Shown in pieces: positions 24,953 through 32,917 of a stretch of 64,000 nt of DNA. Numbering within the stretch: the first letter of the stretch is position 1; every line of letters begins with the position of its first letter. The notes under the pieces were generated by a model. The model did not search any database. It worked only from the letters and a program-made list of their open reading frames with translations, and was not told the origin of the DNA. The DNA comes from Xanthobacter sp. YC-JY1 (GTDB lineage: Bacteria; Pseudomonadota; Alphaproteobacteria; Rhizobiales; Xanthobacteraceae): assembly GCF_021730305.1 (NCBI RefSeq), contig NZ_CP032674.1, positions 248,001 to 312,000 on the forward strand. Reading direction: 5' to 3'. Position numbers and translations under genes: made by a program.

Positions 24953-25011
24953 GCTTGTATTTACGCGCAGACTCGGGCAGTTTTTTGCGCCATCTTCTGC
25001 TCGGATTCACG

Positions 25012-26541
25012 ATGACTGAACGCGCAAACCCACTTCGTCGACTTGAATTGCCCCGCCGGTGGGAATTTCTTGCGGAGCGGGCCGCGAAGGCGGAGGTGGA
25101 CCCTAGCGAGGTTGTAGAGCGTGTCGACGACGCGGCTCTTCGGATTGACGCTCTGCTTCGGCGCACGCGCGATGGCGGAGGAGGTGTCATCGAAGTGATA
25201 TACGGTCTGTCCGGGTCAGGGAAGACAACGTTTCTACAAACTCTTCCTCGTTTTTTTGAGGGTGTCAGAGTGGTTAGTTTCCCCAAAGAGAGCCCTCTGT
25301 CTGATCTTCCAAAATTCGTAAAAAATGGCGTGATTCCGGGAGATGATAAGAGCAGGATTGTGTTGATAGATCGGCGCGATAACCCTACGGCTGCCGAGCT
25401 CGCAATGGTTGAGGAGGTGTTTGGAGAGCTTCTGAACACTTTTCGTGAGCCGGGGGGTGATGCGGTGGTTCTTTGGCCGATCACTAAGCCTGAAAGTGCA
25501 GATCATATCTCCACTACAGCATGGTCAGTCGGACGAGATTCGATGGCTGACGCCGATTCGAGCGGTCAATTCCATTTCAAAGGAATTGGAAAGAATCGAT
25601 ATTTTGATCTTGCTGACAATACTAGCCGTACTTTAACAGGCGATGGATTGGAGGCGTTTGGTATAACGCGGGAGGCGGCGGTAGAGGTTATTCCAAAGTG
25701 CGATACGATCTCCGATTTTTATTCAAAAGTAACGGCAATATCGAATCAAAATAGAGACGAAACTTGGTCAATTCTCAAGAAAAAATCAGTATCTCATCTT
25801 TGGATTGTGTTGCCGGGTGATGACGTGAAGATACTGAATGCAACCGCAGATGCGCTCACACAAGGAATTAAAAGCAAAATAGATATAGATAAAGTCGGAG
25901 AAATGATCGATCGACCGGATCAGGAGGCGCTATATGTGGCAGATTGGAAAAGTAGGCGCGGGCAATTAGCCCATTTATTGCGCGCAATCGATGTTCGACT
26001 TTTTGGGTTGCCACCGAATGTTTCGCTGGCGGCTGTTCGTTCTTTCGGCGATGATGCGTTGAAGGCTCGGTTGAAGCAGCCCGCTACAAATCTTGAGCAG
26101 TCGAAGCAAGCCATGAAATCCTGCCGATTGTACAAATCAATTTTGGATCAAGTTGGAATAGAGACATCCCCATATGCCGGCCCACGACAATTGAGCAAGG
26201 AAACCGTTGACGAATTCCTTCGGATTCAGGTCGCTGCGTCTAAGGATGATAAGCCGCTAAACAAGGCTCTTGGTCAATTAATAGCGGTTTGTCTTTCGGA
26301 AGACGCTCCATCATTGAAGGTAATAAGCGAAAAAAAATCGCTTCCGGGAAGCTCGTTGCAGCCAGATATCCAAATTGAGTTGGGCGATGGCGAGTACATA
26401 TGCCTAGAGCCAACTTGGCGAACGAGCGGTGTTGGCGTGGCTGGTGAAATCAAGCAGGCGCAAAATACCCTTTCGGAGGCGCACTTGAAGAAGTATGTTC
26501 TCGAAAAGGCCACGCAGTACGTTAAAGATATGGGGCTGTAA
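25012..26541 (+). CDS. P-loop ATPase-like protein of unknown function, AT-rich, probably acquired
   Basis: The product has 509 residues and belongs to no family I recognise. Residues 61-74 carry a Walker A motif, VIYGLSGSGKTTF with Lys71, and SRIVLIDRRD at 115-122 looks like a Walker B strand. The middle (about 150-430) is mixed alpha/beta without obvious motifs. The last about 60 residues (PDIQIELGDGEYICLEPTW and a helical tail) could be a nuclease-like alpha/beta core, but no complete PD-(D/E)XK motif is visible. Base composition and codon use (many AAA, ATA, TTA, TCG-poor codons) differ sharply from both neighbours. An in-frame ATG at 24937 is an alternative start. It sits alone between catabolic genes. 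A defence-type ATPase is possible but unproven. Confidence 0.75.
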   Translation: MTERANPLRRLELPRRWEFLAERAAKAEVDPSEVVERVDDAALRIDALLRRTRDGGGGVIEVIYGLSGSGKTTFLQTLPRFFEGVRVVSFPKESPLSDLPKFVKNGVIPGDDKSRIVLIDRRDNPTAAELAMVEEVFGELLNTFREPGGDAVVLWPITKPESADHISTTAWSVGRDSMADADSSGQFHFKGIGKNRYFDLADNTSRTLTGDGLEAFGITREAAVEVIPKCDTISDFYSKVTAISNQNRDETWSILKKKSVSHLWIVLPGDDVKILNATADALTQGIKSKIDIDKVGEMIDRPDQEALYVADWKSRRGQLAHLLRAIDVRLFGLPPNVSLAAVRSFGDDALKARLKQPATNLEQSKQAMKSCRLYKSILDQVGIETSPYAGPRQLSKETVDEFLRIQVAASKDDKPLNKALGQLIAVCLSEDAPSLKVISEKKSLPGSSLQPDIQIELGDGEYICLEPTWRTSGVGVAGEIKQAQNTLSEAHLKKYVLEKATQYVKDMGL

Positions 26542-26638
26542 TTCTGCAGTTTCGGTTGAGCCACTCCAAGTGGTTAATCGTTGTCGGTTGAATGGCGTCC
26601 GACTTGCCATCAAGGTGGTTTTTGAGGAACCCCACCCC

Positions 26639-28321
26639 TCAAAACCGCCCCTCCCGCCCCTCCTGAAACGCCGCAATCCCCTCCTGCCGGCCCCGGTCGC
26701 TCATGCAGATCACGTGCAGTTCGTTCTCGTGGCGGATGCCGGCCTCCAGCGGCATGGAGAGGGCGGCGCGGGTGGCGGCTTTGACGGCCTGGGTGGCGAG
26801 GGGGCTGAAGGTGGCGATGCGCTGGGCCAGCGCCGTGGCGTGCGCGTCGAGGGCGTCGTCTTCAATCACCTCCTCCACGAGGCCGATGGCGCGCGCGCGC
26901 TCCGCATCGATGGTGTCGCCGGAGAGCAGCAGGCGCATGGCCTGCCCGTAGCCCACGAGGCGCGGCAGCATCTGGGAGGCGCCGCCGCCGCCCACCCAGC
27001 CGCGCGTCACCTCCGGCGCGCCGAATTTCGCGGATGTGCCGGCGATGCGGATGTCCGCCCCAAGCGCGATCTCCAGCCCCCCGCCCAGCACCCAGCCGCG
27101 CAGCAGCGCGATGACGGGCTTGCGCATGTCGCGCACCACGGCGGCATATTCCACGCGGTTGCGGAAGGCCCAGAGGTCGGTGATCTCGCCGAGGGCGTTC
27201 ATGTCCGAGCCGGCGGAAAACGCCTTCTCCCCGCCGCCGGTCAGCAGCACCACCCGCACCTGTTCGTCCGCATCCAGCGCCGCGCAGGCCGCCGCGAGGT
27301 CGCGGGCCATGGCGGGGGTGATGGCATTGTGCTTGCGCGGCCGGTCGATGACGAGGCGCGCCACCGCCCCCTCGTGGGTGACGCGGATGGCGCCGTCCGT
27401 GCCGGGGTCGCTCATGCTTCTTCTCCCATGCGCGCGGGCGGCGGAGCGGCGCTCCACCTCCTCGAAGATGGCGGAGACATCGCGGTCCGTGCCGCCATGG
27501 GCCATCATGTCCGTGAACAGGCCGGCGAGCGTGTCGAGCAAGGTGAGGCTCAGCCCCATCTCGCCCGCCAGCGCCTGCGCGGTCTTCAGGTCCTTCAGCT
27601 GATACTGCGCCGGGGAGCCGGGCACGAAATCCCGCGCCGCCATGCGCGCGCCGTGGAGGTTCAGCACCTTGGAGTCGCCGAAGCCGCCCATCAGCGCCGT
27701 GCGCAGGTTTTTAAGGTCCGCACCGCCCTTCGCGGCGAAGGCGAACGCCTCGGCGACGCCGGCCATGGCCGCGCCGACGATGATCTGGTTGGCGAGCTTG
27801 GCGAGCTGCCCCGTCCCCACCGGCCCGATGCGCGTCGCCCGCCCCATGGGGGCGAAGAGGGGGGAGAGGTCCGCGATGGTGGCTTCATCGCCCCCCGCGA
27901 GGATGGCGAGGGTGCCCTCCCGCGCCCCCACCTCGCCACCGGAGACGGGCGCATCCACGTAAGAGATGCCCCGCGCGGCGGCTTGCGCGGCCTGCGCCCG
28001 GCAGGTCTCCACGGGAATGGAGCTCATCACCACCAGCGACGCGCCCGGTTTCAGGGCATCGAGGACGGCGCCGGAGAACAGCACCTCGTCGATCACCGCG
28101 CCGGTGGAGAGCATCACCACCGCCGCCTCCGCCCCCTTGAGCGCTTGGGCGGGCGTCTCGGCGATGGTGGCGCCGCAGGCGAGCAGCGGCTCCGCCTTCG
28201 CCCGGCTGCGGTTCCAGGCGGCGACATGGAAGCCGGCCTGCGCGAGCCGCCGCGCCATGTGCCCGCCCATGATGCCGGTGCCGAGGAAGGCGATCCGCGC
28301 CCCCGGTGCGATCTCCGCCAT
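26639..28321 (-). CDS. 3-hydroxyisobutyrate dehydrogenase-like/enoyl-CoA hydratase in one frame
   Basis: This 560-codon frame joins two enzymes. Residues 1-300 are a beta-hydroxyacid dehydrogenase (FLGTGIMGGHMARRLAQAG, VDAPVSGGEVGA, GPVGTGQLAKLANQ with the catalytic Lys). Residues 303-560 are a crotonase-fold enoyl-CoA hydratase (RPRKHNAITPAM, FSAGSDMNALGE, GWVLGGGLEIALGADIRIA, FGAPEVTRGWVGGGGA). The usual crotonase Glu residues are only partly kept. The second part begins with an ATG at 27415 preceded by GGGAGAAG and no stop codon separates the parts, so a free hydratase (26639-27415) may also be made. Both activities fit oxidation of a hydroxy or enoyl acid. The gene follows the OYE-type gene by 18 bases in the same direction, under the operator at 29885. 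Confidence 0.85.
   Translation of the reverse strand: MAEIAPGARIAFLGTGIMGGHMARRLAQAGFHVAAWNRSRAKAEPLLACGATIAETPAQALKGAEAAVVMLSTGAVIDEVLFSGAVLDALKPGASLVVMSSIPVETCRAQAAQAAARGISYVDAPVSGGEVGAREGTLAILAGGDEATIADLSPLFAPMGRATRIGPVGTGQLAKLANQIIVGAAMAGVAEAFAFAAKGGADLKNLRTALMGGFGDSKVLNLHGARMAARDFVPGSPAQYQLKDLKTAQALAGEMGLSLTLLDTLAGLFTDMMAHGGTDRDVSAIFEEVERRSAARAHGRRSMSDPGTDGAIRVTHEGAVARLVIDRPRKHNAITPAMARDLAAACAALDADEQVRVVLLTGGGEKAFSAGSDMNALGEITDLWAFRNRVEYAAVVRDMRKPVIALLRGWVLGGGLEIALGADIRIAGTSAKFGAPEVTRGWVGGGGASQMLPRLVGYGQAMRLLLSGDTIDAERARAIGLVEEVIEDDALDAHATALAQRIATFSPLATQAVKAATRAALSMPLEAGIRHENELHVICMSDRGRQEGIAAFQEGREGRF
27413..27427 (-). promoter_or_regulatory. internal ribosome binding site and ATG for a free enoyl-CoA hydratase
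   Basis: Read on the minus strand, GGGAGAAGAAGC precedes an in-frame ATG (27415-27413). The downstream 258 codons are a full-length enoyl-CoA hydratase. As in the oxygenase ORF, the start signals of a second gene are kept while the upstream stop codon is missing. Confidence 0.5.
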
Positions 28322-28339
28322 GGCGTCCTCCCGGATGAC

Positions 28340-29815
28340 TTAAGCGGTCTTCGCCGCCTTCTTCACCGCCGCGAGCTGCTTGAACTCTTCGGATTTCTTG
28401 TAGAACGCATCCAGCGGATAGCAGCCGGAGACGATGCCGTTGCGCGGCGCCGAGGTGCAGTCGGAGAAGGTGCGGCACACCTTCTTCTTCTGGAAGGCGC
28501 GGCCGTGCAGCACGTCCAGCGGCAGATCGGGATAGGAGAGCACCATGCGGCCGAGGCCGACGAAATCCGTCCAGCCCTGCCGCACAACCGCCTGCGCCAC
28601 GTTGGGCAGGAATTCCTGCAGATAGGTGTAGCCGGAGCCGATGAGGGTAAAGTCCGGGAAGCGTCCCTTCAGCGCCCGCACCACCTCCAGATGGCGCATC
28701 ACGCCCAGCAGCGGGTCTTCCGGCGGCTGGTAGCCGTCGGAGGGCGGATAGCTCGCCGGCCGCGTGACATGGGGATTGTAATAGGGGCTGCCGAGCGTGA
28801 CGTTGACGAGGTGGATGTCCAGCGCCCGCAGCACCTCGAACATCTCGAAGGTTTCGTTGAGGTCGTAGGCCGTGGGGTCGCCCGCATCGGTGCCGAAGCC
28901 GTAGACATAGGGCAAAGCGCCGGCCGCGTTCTCCGGCACGCCGGGGCCGAGGATGCCCGGCACGCTCGCCGCCGGATCGGGCCGGTAGGCGATGAGGTCG
29001 ATGGCCGAGAGGCGCACGCCGAACTTCAGCCCCGGGCAGGCGGCGCGGATGCCGGCGGCCAGTTCGCGCAGGAAGCGGGTGCGGTTCTCCAGCGATCCGC
29101 CGAAGACGCCGGGACGGGTGCGGGCGGAGAGGAATTCGTGGCCGAGATAGCCGTGGCAGTGCTTCAGGTCCACGAAGTCGAAGCCGCAGGCTTGGGCGCG
29201 CTTCGCGGCGGTGATGTAATCGTCGATCAGCCGCCAGATGTCGTCGTCCGACATCACCGGATACTCCTCCGGAATGCCGAACTTCCGGTCGAGCACCGGG
29301 TGGCGGTAGAGGATCATCTGCTCGAACTTGCGATTGTCGTTCGGCTTGCAGAAGCGGCCGGAATGGGTGAGCTGGAGGCCGATGACGAGGTTGTCGTCAT
29401 TGCCGGTGGCCTCCCTGTGGGCCTCGATCACCGTCTCGCGCAGACCGGCGATGGCCGGCTGCGTCGCCTCGGTCATCACCAGCTGGAGCGGGTTGGCGCG
29501 CCCGTCATGGCGCACGGCCACCGCCTCGCCGCCATAGATGAGCTTCGCCCCGCTCTCGCCGAACCGCCGCCAGCGCCGCTTCGTGTTCTCGGTGGGGGCG
29601 CCCTCGCGGGTGCCGTCCCAGCCCTCCATGGGGTGGATGGCGAAGCGGTTGCCGATGGTCATGCCGTCCACGGTCAGCGGCGCGGCCAGCGGCTGGTCGG
29701 GGCCGTGGGCGACGATGTCGTCGCAGGGCATGTTTGCGCCCAGCTCGGCGAGATGCGCGCGAAAGCCGGCGACGCCGGAGAAGGACGTGATCTTCGGGAA
29801 ATCCCCATACTTCAT
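28340..29815 (-). CDS. NADH:flavin oxidoreductase / 2-enoate reductase-like (old yellow enzyme family)
   Basis: The product has 491 residues. It has an FMN-binding TIM barrel of the OYE family: [60 protein letters not shown], and a C-terminal [13 protein letters not shown] / [14 protein letters not shown] Cys-containing tail ([12 protein letters not shown]) matches the start of an iron-sulfur region as in 2,4-dienoyl-CoA or 2-enoate reductases, but the usual C-terminal FAD/NADH domain is absent. It may take electrons from another protein. It should reduce an activated C=C bond. AAGGAG lies 7 bases before the ATG at 29815. It is the first gene of a two-gene operon with the dehydrogenase/hydratase fusion. 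Confidence 0.85.
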   Translation of the reverse strand: MKYGDFPKITSFSGVAGFRAHLAELGANMPCDDIVAHGPDQPLAAPLTVDGMTIGNRFAIHPMEGWDGTREGAPTENTKRRWRRFGESGAKLIYGGEAVAVRHDGRANPLQLVMTEATQPAIAGLRETVIEAHREATGNDDNLVIGLQLTHSGRFCKPNDNRKFEQMILYRHPVLDRKFGIPEEYPVMSDDDIWRLIDDYITAAKRAQACGFDFVDLKHCHGYLGHEFLSARTRPGVFGGSLENRTRFLRELAAGIRAACPGLKFGVRLSAIDLIAYRPDPAASVPGILGPGVPENAAGALPYVYGFGTDAGDPTAYDLNETFEMFEVLRALDIHLVNVTLGSPYYNPHVTRPASYPPSDGYQPPEDPLLGVMRHLEVVRALKGRFPDFTLIGSGYTYLQEFLPNVAQAVVRQGWTDFVGLGRMVLSYPDLPLDVLHGRAFQKKKVCRTFSDCTSAPRNGIVSGCYPLDAFYKKSEEFKQLAAVKKAAKTA

Positions 29816-29884
29816 GGAGGGCTCCTTGGGGTGTTTCTCGGGGCGTTTCGGATGCGAGCCTTGCGGCGGGCGTTCTTGTTTATG

Positions 29885-29922
29885 TAACTGGTTAGTTAAT
29901 ATGGGTAAGGCGGGGCTGTCAA
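29885..29922 (-). promoter_or_regulatory. promoter with TetR-type operator (TAACTGGTTAGTTA)
   Basis: On the minus strand TTGACA (29922-29917) and TTAACT (29899-29894) are spaced 17 bases, a near-consensus sigma-70 promoter. The perfect palindrome TAACT-GGTT-AGTTA at 29885-29898 overlaps the -10 box, 70 bases before the reductase start codon. This is the arrangement of a repressor site. Confidence 0.7.
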
Positions 29923-29980
29923 TGCGGGTGGCGTGGGGAGGATGCAGGCGGGAACGGTGCGGCGTGAGGCGCCAGCCGTG

Positions 29981-30100
29981 CTCCCTCTGCCCTTGCGGGA
30001 GAGGGTTGGGGTGAGGGGTGTTCCTGCCGCTTTCCCACTGTGGGGATTGCAGCGTCGGCCCCCTCACCCCCGGCCCCTCTCCCGCAAGGGGAGAGGGGAG
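29981..30100. repeat. inverted pair of CTCTCCCGCAAGGG-type intergenic repeats
   Basis: CCCTTGCGGGAGAGGGTTGG and a following GGTGAGGGG at 29990-30019 are mirrored by CCCTCACCCC, CGGCCCCTCTCCCGCAAGGG at 30061-30090. Repeats of this CTCTCCC-GCAAGGG-GAGAG type are common intergenic elements in proteobacteria. Together with the next repeat they fill most of the 568-base gap before the TetR gene, which has no coding potential. Confidence 0.6.
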
Positions 30101-30140
30101 ATCGCTAGGGCATCGAGGGATGGCATTTCCCCTGAGGCGC

Positions 30141-30310
30141 CGTCATGCCCGGGCTTGTCCCGGGCATCCACGTCGGGCGGAGGGGACGATGCGTGGAAGG
30201 CGTTCCCGGCCGGTCCACGTGGATGGCCGGAACCCGCATGTTTGCGGGTTCGGTTCCCAGGGGCGGAAGTCGGCAACAGCCGACTTCCGGGACAAGACCG
30301 GCCATGACGG
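30141..30310. repeat. composite REP-like palindromic element A
   Basis: The element begins CGTC then ATGCCCGGG-CTTGT-CCCGGGCAT (perfect 9-bp stem, 30145-30167) and ends with GGGACAAGACCGGCCATGAC, an inverted version. Inside are further perfect hairpins: AACCCGCA-TGTT-TGCGGGTT (30231-30250) and GGAAGTCGGC-AACA-GCCGACTTCC (30265-30288). Two related composite elements lie at 33740 and 43697, all between genes. Confidence 0.65.
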
Positions 30311-30383
30311 CTTGGGGGTCAACGAGGCCGAGCCGCACAACCGCAGGCGCTTCTACCCAGACGCTCCGAGGCCTCCCGCCCCC

Positions 30384-31067
30384 TCACACCCTCTCGATAT
30401 ACCGCGTCACCACATCCACCACGTGCCGGCGCCGCGCCGCGCGCTCGTCGGGGGTGGCGAGGTCGCGGCCGAAGGCGGTGGAGAGGGTGGGGTTGTTGGA
30501 GAAGTAGAAATAGCTGACGGCGGAGATGGTCAGATAGAGGTGCAGCGGGTCGATGCCGGCCCGCAGCGTGCCGTCGGCCGCGCCCCGCGCGAGGATGGCT
30601 TCCAGCCGGGCGATGAGGGAAATCTGCATCTCGCGCAGGCGAAGCGAGCGGCGCAGATATTCGCCGCCGAGCAAATTCTCGCTGTTGAGCAGCGGAATGA
30701 GGTGGGGGTGCTGGGCGGGATAGTCGAACTTGAATTCCGCGAGGCAGGTGATGGCCGCAAGCGGCGCCATGGCTTCCAGCGCCAGCTCGGCCTCCGCGAC
30801 GCGCATGTCGGTATAGACGCGCTCCAGCACCGCCAGATAGAGGTCTTCCTTGCTGCCGAAGTAATAATAGATCATGCGCTTGTTGGCGCCGGCCTCCTCG
30901 GCCACCACGTCCACCCGCGCGCCGGCGAGGCCCTTGGCGGCGAATTCCGCCTCGGCGGCCTCAAGGATGTTCAGCCGCGTCTTGTCCGCATCCCGCGTCG
31001 CCGCCTCGCGCTGCGGGGCGGCGGTGGTGGAGCGGGCCGCCTTGCGGGCGGGAGGGGATGCGGGCAT
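30384..31067 (-). CDS. TetR family transcriptional regulator
   Basis: The product has 227 residues from the ATG at 31067; a TTG at 31124 overlapping the CoA-transferase stop codon (TTGA) would add 19. The N-terminal helix-turn-helix reads TRLNILEAAEAEFAAKGLAG, VDVVAEEAGANKRMIYYYFG, a standard TetR DNA-binding domain; SKEDLYLAVLERVY follows. The C-terminal domain resembles the TetR_C_6/NfxB-like ligand domain found in pyrimidine- and aromatic-catabolism regulators. It is cotranscribed after the CoA-transferase gene. The four TAACY-N4-RGTTA palindromes in promoters of this block are its likely operators, including that of its own operon (32799), which would give autoregulation. Confidence 0.87.
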   Translation of the reverse strand: MPASPPARKAARSTTAAPQREAATRDADKTRLNILEAAEAEFAAKGLAGARVDVVAEEAGANKRMIYYYFGSKEDLYLAVLERVYTDMRVAEAELALEAMAPLAAITCLAEFKFDYPAQHPHLIPLLNSENLLGGEYLRRSLRLREMQISLIARLEAILARGAADGTLRAGIDPLHLYLTISAVSYFYFSNNPTLSTAFGRDLATPDERAARRRHVVDVVTRYIERV

Positions 31068-31120
31068 CGCAGGGTCCGGAACTGGCAACGAAACAGGAAA
31101 CGTGACGAGCGCGCGCCCGC

Positions 31121-32725
31121 TCAAGCGCTGAGTCTTGCGCCGGGCCCGCGCGGCGAACGTTGCGACACGGCGAGCCGCTGTTCAAGTCCGATCGATTGCG
31201 GATGGAACAATGCCAGATCCATCAGTCGCAGATCGGGCGCGATATCAGGGCGGAAATCCATGTGCGCGAGCACGTCGCGCTCCAGATCGATGCCGGGGGC
31301 GATCTCGATCAGCTCCAGCCGGCCGGAGGCGCCGCGCCGGAACACCGCGCGCTCGGTGACATAGAGCGCCTCCTGCCCGATGCCGGCGGCATAGGCGCCG
31401 CTATAGGTGAGCTGCTGGAGGCGATCGACGAACTTCAAGTCCCGTCCCTCCTTGCGGATCACCGTCTGGCCGTCCGGCCAGGACATGTCGAGCCCGCCCG
31501 AGGTGAAGGTGCCGGAGAAGACCACCTTCTTGGCGTTCTGCGAGATGTTGATGAAGCCGCCGGGGCCGATGATGCGGTCCGAGAAGCGCGAGACGTTCAC
31601 CGAGCCCTGCGCATCCACTTCGGCGAAGGACAGGAAGGCGATGTCCAGCCCGCCGCCGTCGTAGAAATCGAACTGGTAGGGCTGGTCGATCATGGCGTGG
31701 AAGTTGCGGCTGGCGCCCACCTCGTTGCCGCTCGCCGGCGCGCCGCCGATGAGGCCCTGCTCGTTGGTGAGGGTGATGGCATCGAGGCAGCCTTCCTCCG
31801 CCGCCACGGTGGCGATGCCGGTGGAGATGCCGGAGCCGAGATTGCACACCGCCCCCGCATAAAGCTCGAGCGCCGCGCGCCGGGCGATGACCTTGCGCGG
31901 ATCGAACGGCAAGGGCGCGATGGCGGAGAGCGGGATCTTCAACTCGCCCGCATAGGCGGGATTGTAGTCCGAGACATAGGTCTGCATCTGGCCGGGATCG
32001 ACCACCACGACGTCCACCAGGATGCCCGGGATCTTCACCATCTTGGGGTTCAGCGTGCCGCGCCGGGCGAGGCGCTTCACCTGCACGATGACGATGCCAC
32101 CGGCGCGCTTGGTCGCCTGCGCCATGGAGATCATCTCGCCGAAGATGGCCTCCTGCTCCATGGAAATGTTGCCGTCCTCGTCCGCCGTGGTGCCGCGCAG
32201 GAAGGCGATGTTGGGTACGAAGGGCTTGTAGAACAGCCATTCCCGGCCGGCGAGCTGAACCACTTCCACCAGGTCTTCGGTGGCCGAGGGGCTTTGCCGT
32301 CCGCCGCCGAGGCGCGGGTCGATGAAGGTGTTGAGGCCCACATGGGTCACGAGGCCCGGGCGGCCGGAGGCCATCTCGCGGGTGAGCTGGGAGAGCGCGC
32401 CCTGCGGCAGGGTATAGGCCTCGACGCGGTCCTCCAGCGCCATCTTCTCCACCGGCGGGGAATCCACCAGCGTGCCGCAGACCACGCGCTTCAGCAGGCC
32501 GTCATGGGCGAGGTGGCCGACGCCGCGGGTCTTGCGGTCGCCGAGGCCCACGGGATGCACGGTGGTGATGCCGCGCGGCGCGCCTTCCTTCAGGAAGCGC
32601 TCGGCCACGGCTGCGATCAGGGTGTCCGGCACTGCATGGCCGCCGCCCGAGCCGCCGATGAGGAGGGTGTCGCCACTCTCCACGAGCCGCGCTGCCTCGT
32701 CCGCGCTGAGCACGCGCATCGCCAT
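31121..32725 (-). CDS. family I CoA-transferase (acetate/propionate CoA-transferase-like)
   Basis: The product has 534 residues, a fused alpha-beta form similar to YdiF/propionate CoA-transferase. The alpha half has GDTLLIGGSGGGHAVPDTLI and HVGLNTFIDPRLGGG; the beta half has NLGSGISTG and the active-site Glu in LTNEQGLIGGAPASGNE, followed by FDFYDGGGLDIAFLSFAEVD. It transfers CoA from a donor such as acetyl-CoA or succinyl-CoA to a carboxylic acid, which would feed the enoyl-CoA hydratase of this block. Its promoter (TTGACG-N17-TATAAC on the minus strand) is overlapped by the TetR-type operator. The TetR gene follows with overlapping ends. Confidence 0.88.
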   Translation of the reverse strand: MAMRVLSADEAARLVESGDTLLIGGSGGGHAVPDTLIAAVAERFLKEGAPRGITTVHPVGLGDRKTRGVGHLAHDGLLKRVVCGTLVDSPPVEKMALEDRVEAYTLPQGALSQLTREMASGRPGLVTHVGLNTFIDPRLGGGRQSPSATEDLVEVVQLAGREWLFYKPFVPNIAFLRGTTADEDGNISMEQEAIFGEMISMAQATKRAGGIVIVQVKRLARRGTLNPKMVKIPGILVDVVVVDPGQMQTYVSDYNPAYAGELKIPLSAIAPLPFDPRKVIARRAALELYAGAVCNLGSGISTGIATVAAEEGCLDAITLTNEQGLIGGAPASGNEVGASRNFHAMIDQPYQFDFYDGGGLDIAFLSFAEVDAQGSVNVSRFSDRIIGPGGFINISQNAKKVVFSGTFTSGGLDMSWPDGQTVIRKEGRDLKFVDRLQQLTYSGAYAAGIGQEALYVTERAVFRRGASGRLELIEIAPGIDLERDVLAHMDFRPDIAPDLRLMDLALFHPQSIGLEQRLAVSQRSPRGPGARLSA

Positions 32726-32798
32726 GCCGATCCTCCCCTGCCAGTCCTGCCCATGCCGCGGTGCCGCCGGGCCTTCTGGCGCTGAGCTCCGTCTTGCT

Positions 32799-32841
32799 TA
32801 ACTCACTAGTTAGTTATATGTCTGGATCCGTCCATCGTCAA
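32799..32841 (-). promoter_or_regulatory. promoter with TetR-type operator (TAACTCACTAGTTA)
   Basis: On the minus strand TTGACG (32841-32836) and TATAAC (32818-32813) are 17 bases apart, directly followed by the perfect palindrome TAACT-AGTG-AGTTA (32812-32799). It lies between the divergent CoA-transferase/TetR operon and the ferredoxin reductase gene, so it may control both. Confidence 0.7.
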
Positions 32842-32917
32842 TTCGCCCCGTGCCCCGCGGGCGCGCCCTTGCGCGCGTCCGGCGCCGTGCGCGTGGCCTT
32901 AAGCCATCGGATCGTCC

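Noticed and set aside
24478-25011. N-terminal extension of the P-loop protein through the hydratase gene
   Set aside because: This part of the frame is a shifted reading of the hydratase gene and is Arg/Pro-rich; codon usage matches the P-loop gene only after about 24.95 kb.
24937-26640. Insertion sequence or integrase-bearing island around the P-loop gene
   Set aside because: I found no transposase, integrase, terminal inverted repeats or target-site duplication that I could support; only composition indicates transfer.
26495-29887. 1130-codon plus-strand frame over the hydratase and OYE genes
   Set aside because: It runs antisense to recognised enzyme domains and crosses the boundary of the AT-rich insert, so it cannot be one gene.
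30141-30310. Possible CRISPR array in the hairpin-rich gap before the TetR gene
   Set aside because: The repeats are palindromic and inverted with no regular spacer-repeat periodicity, and no cas gene is present.
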